Of a stretch of DNA of 7,676 nt, positions 6,777-7,676 are shown in pieces. Source of the DNA: Thermoflexus sp. GTDB lineage: Bacteria; Chloroflexota; Anaerolineae; Thermoflexales; Thermoflexaceae. Location of the stretch: positions 1-7,676 of the forward strand of contig JAGHYO010000098.1 in the NCBI GenBank assembly GCA_017743605.1, written 5' to 3'. The notes beneath the pieces are model-generated. The model worked only from the letters and a program-made list of their open reading frames with translations, made no database searches and was not told the DNA's origin. Every line of letters begins with the position of its first letter. Position 1 is the first letter of the stretch. The position numbers and the translations under genes were made by a program.

Positions 6777-7159
6777 TATCGCCGCTTTCGGGCCTCCTCC
6801 GAAGCGCCTGCAGGTCCAGGATCTCAGCGACCTGGTAGCAGCGAGGGGGGAGAGCCCCCGCCACAGGCCGCATCCGGATGCAACGGAGGGAAGTATCCCA
6901 TCTGGCCGTGAAGTTCGGCCATCAGGGCAACGGCGATGAAATTCAGGGATGGCGGGTTCACCGGGAGTGGGAGGGTCTGCCAACCCACGAAAGAGAAGCC
7001 GCATGCATCTACTAGTCTCACCACTTGTGGGAGGAGAGGCGGTTGAGGATCGACCTGGGCGGGGACTTCTATCACCTGATGCGCCTTCTGGCCGGTGGGA
7101 TGTTCAATCTGGCGCAGATGGTCCTCTGTTAAAGGGTGGGCAAAGTGGAGAAGGATCAT
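6763..7159 (-). pseudogene. csx15: csx15-like CRISPR accessory gene, broken by a one-base frameshift
   Basis: The opening MILLHFAHPLTEDHLRQIEH, the central WQTLPLPVNPPSLNFIA and AELHGQMGYFPPL match my memory of the Csx15 family of small CRISPR-associated proteins, found mostly beside type III systems. Comparative genomics has linked the family to cyclic oligoadenylate signalling; I do not know its activity with certainty. The start is the ATG at 7159, preceded by GGAGGT with a 6-nt spacer. The frame stays family-like to L93 (codon 6883-6881), then runs into an unrelated tail ending at 6824. Skipping one base (C on the minus strand, at 6880) gives IRMRPVAGALPPRCYQVAEI and then LDLQALRRRP, exactly the ending expected of the family, with a stop at 6763 and 131 residues in all. 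This may be a real mutation, a sequencing error or, less likely, recoding. It lies on the same strand as the cas operon, 316 bp upstream of the regulator. Confidence 0.72.
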
Positions 7160-7207
7160 CCCAAGACCTCCGAGTAGAATGTGATGCACACCGGATGCCG
7201 GAGATAC

Positions 7208-7238
7208 GGGTAGCTGAAGGCAATGCCTTCGGCTACCC
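7208..7238. repeat. REP-like palindrome, copy 2
   Basis: A 31-base near-perfect palindrome with 15-base arms around a central A. The only imperfection is one T facing a G. The core GAAGGCAATGCCTTC is identical to that in copy 1 (6545-6559), while the outer arms (GGGTAGC/GCTACCC) differ. Different arms on a constant core suggest a stem maintained by paired changes. It lies about 50 bp upstream of the csx15 start, so it would fold in that gene's leader if transcription begins further upstream. Confidence 0.6.
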
Positions 7239-7280
7239 CTGGCCCATTGATTCCCGTGGCATAATTAACTGCACTGGACC

Positions 7281-7292
7281 AGGAATATTCCT
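7281..7292. promoter_or_regulatory. AGGAATATTCCT palindrome, possible operator
   Basis: A perfect 12-bp palindrome in an unusually AT-rich pocket (about 7255-7320) of otherwise GC-rich DNA. It lies about 120 bp upstream of the csx15 start and just left of the putative IS1 end. A dimeric repressor could bind such a site, but there is no second copy in the window and no clear promoter overlapping it. Confidence 0.2.
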
Positions 7293-7301
7293 CCGAACAG
7301 G

Positions 7302-7627
7302 GGTAGTGTTAAAATTAGGACTGACGTATCATGAGGTGATCCCCTCTTGGAGGGATGAAGACGATTCAGGAGACCCGAACGGATCCATGCCCTCGCTGTG
7401 GAAGCCCCCACGTTGTCCAGAACGGAAGGACTCGATAGGGTAGCCAAAAATATCACTGTAAAGACGGTGGGGCTTATCGAGTGCTTCAGCCAAAAGTCCG
7501 ATCCACAGAGGAGCAGAAGGAATGGATCCTGAAAGCATATCGAGAAAGGGCAAGTGGAAGGGCGCTGCGTCGCTGGTTTGGCGTCTCCATCCCGACGGTT
7601 TGGCGATGGATTCAAAAAAGTGAATGA
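7302..7627 (+). mobile_element. IS1-family insertion sequence, 5' part, decayed
   Basis: The segment comprises a probable left end beginning GGTAGTGTTAAAATTAGG at 7302, a short leader and the insA-like frame at 7355-7627. The terminal boundary is inferred from its distance to the frame; the matching right end lies outside the window, so inverted repeats and target duplications cannot be checked. No intact transposase catalytic (InsB) region is visible before the window ends. Confidence 0.5.
7355..7627 (+). pseudogene. insA: IS1-family InsA-like transposase N-terminal part, interrupted
   Basis: Reading from the ATG at 7355 gives CPRCGSPHVVQNGRTR, an in-frame TAG (7436-7438, codon 28), GSQKYHC, then AYRVLQPKVRSTEEQKEWIL and a helix-turn-helix ending RWFGVSIPTVWRWIQKSE, with TGA at 7625-7627. 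This is the zinc-finger plus HTH layout of IS1-family InsA, which binds the element's ends. The expected fourth zinc ligand in a CKDCG motif reads CKDGG, so the finger is also damaged. An A6 run (7614-7619) at the end resembles the IS1 slippage site that joins insA to insB by a -1 shift; the -1 frame stays open to the window edge but does not resemble InsB. The two lesions make this copy very probably inactive. Confidence 0.75.
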
Positions 7628-7676
7628 GTCCTCTGCAAAAAGTCCGAACTTTACCAACCCAATGCCGGGCGTTGAA

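Noticed and set aside
6715..7638. An 11-base direct repeat GTCCTCTGCAA at 6715-6725 and 7628-7638 as ends of a transposed segment
   Set aside because: The match does not extend beyond 11-12 bases, there are no matching inverted ends, and the flanks differ; chance or a shared short IS remnant cannot be told apart.
1..7676. A CRISPR repeat-spacer array
   Set aside because: I found no 24-37-base direct repeat at regular spacing on either strand. The two palindromes at 6540 and 7208 are about 670 bp apart and share only 15 bases.

Overview
The window carries the effector half of a class 1, type I CRISPR-Cas locus on the minus strand, followed upstream by a CRISPR-accessory gene and a decayed insertion sequence. 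The DNA is GC-rich, with strong Shine-Dalgarno sequences and heavy Arg/Ala/Glu use. The Csx15-like accessory protein and the DevR-type Cas7 are of kinds I associate with thermophilic Chloroflexota (Roseiflexus/Thermoflexus-like bacteria). That assignment is inference from protein style, not a database match.

Layout, in transcription order on the minus strand (right to left). (1) A WYL-family HTH regulator (6446-5403). (2) Cas3 with an N-terminal DExH helicase and a C-terminal HD nuclease (5401-2891), starting one base after the regulator's stop. (3) A Cas8-like large subunit (2894-1116), coupled to cas3 by an ATGA overlap. (4) A Cas7/DevR-family backbone protein (1099-32), 16 bp after cas8. 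The spacing implies one translationally coupled operon. The order cas3-cas8-cas7 matches the Myxococcus-type dev operon (cas3-devT-devR-devS), so a cas5 is expected just left of position 1. No cas5, cas6, cas1, cas2, cas4 or CRISPR array is visible here.

Inside cas8, near codon 459, there is a strong ribosome binding site in front of an in-frame ATG. It would yield a separate 134-residue, helix-rich C-terminal protein, which is the arrangement known to produce the Cas11 small subunit in several type I systems. This is the most interesting functional signal in the window.

Upstream (6763-7159, minus strand) lies a gene I recognise as Csx15-like. It is broken by a one-base frameshift near residue 93; allowing for the shift restores a full-length 131-residue family-like protein. 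Two related palindromes sharing the core GAAGGCAATGCCTTC sit on either side of it (6540-6564 and 7208-7238). The right end (about 7302-7627, plus strand) holds the 5' part of an IS1-family element whose insA-like frame has an in-frame TAG and a lost zinc-ligand cysteine.

Together: the regulator probably controls the operon. Cas7 would coat crRNA, Cas8 and a putative internally translated Cas11 would complete the surveillance complex with an off-window Cas5, and Cas3 would unwind and degrade target DNA. The accessory and mobile DNA upstream looks like decaying genomic-island material.
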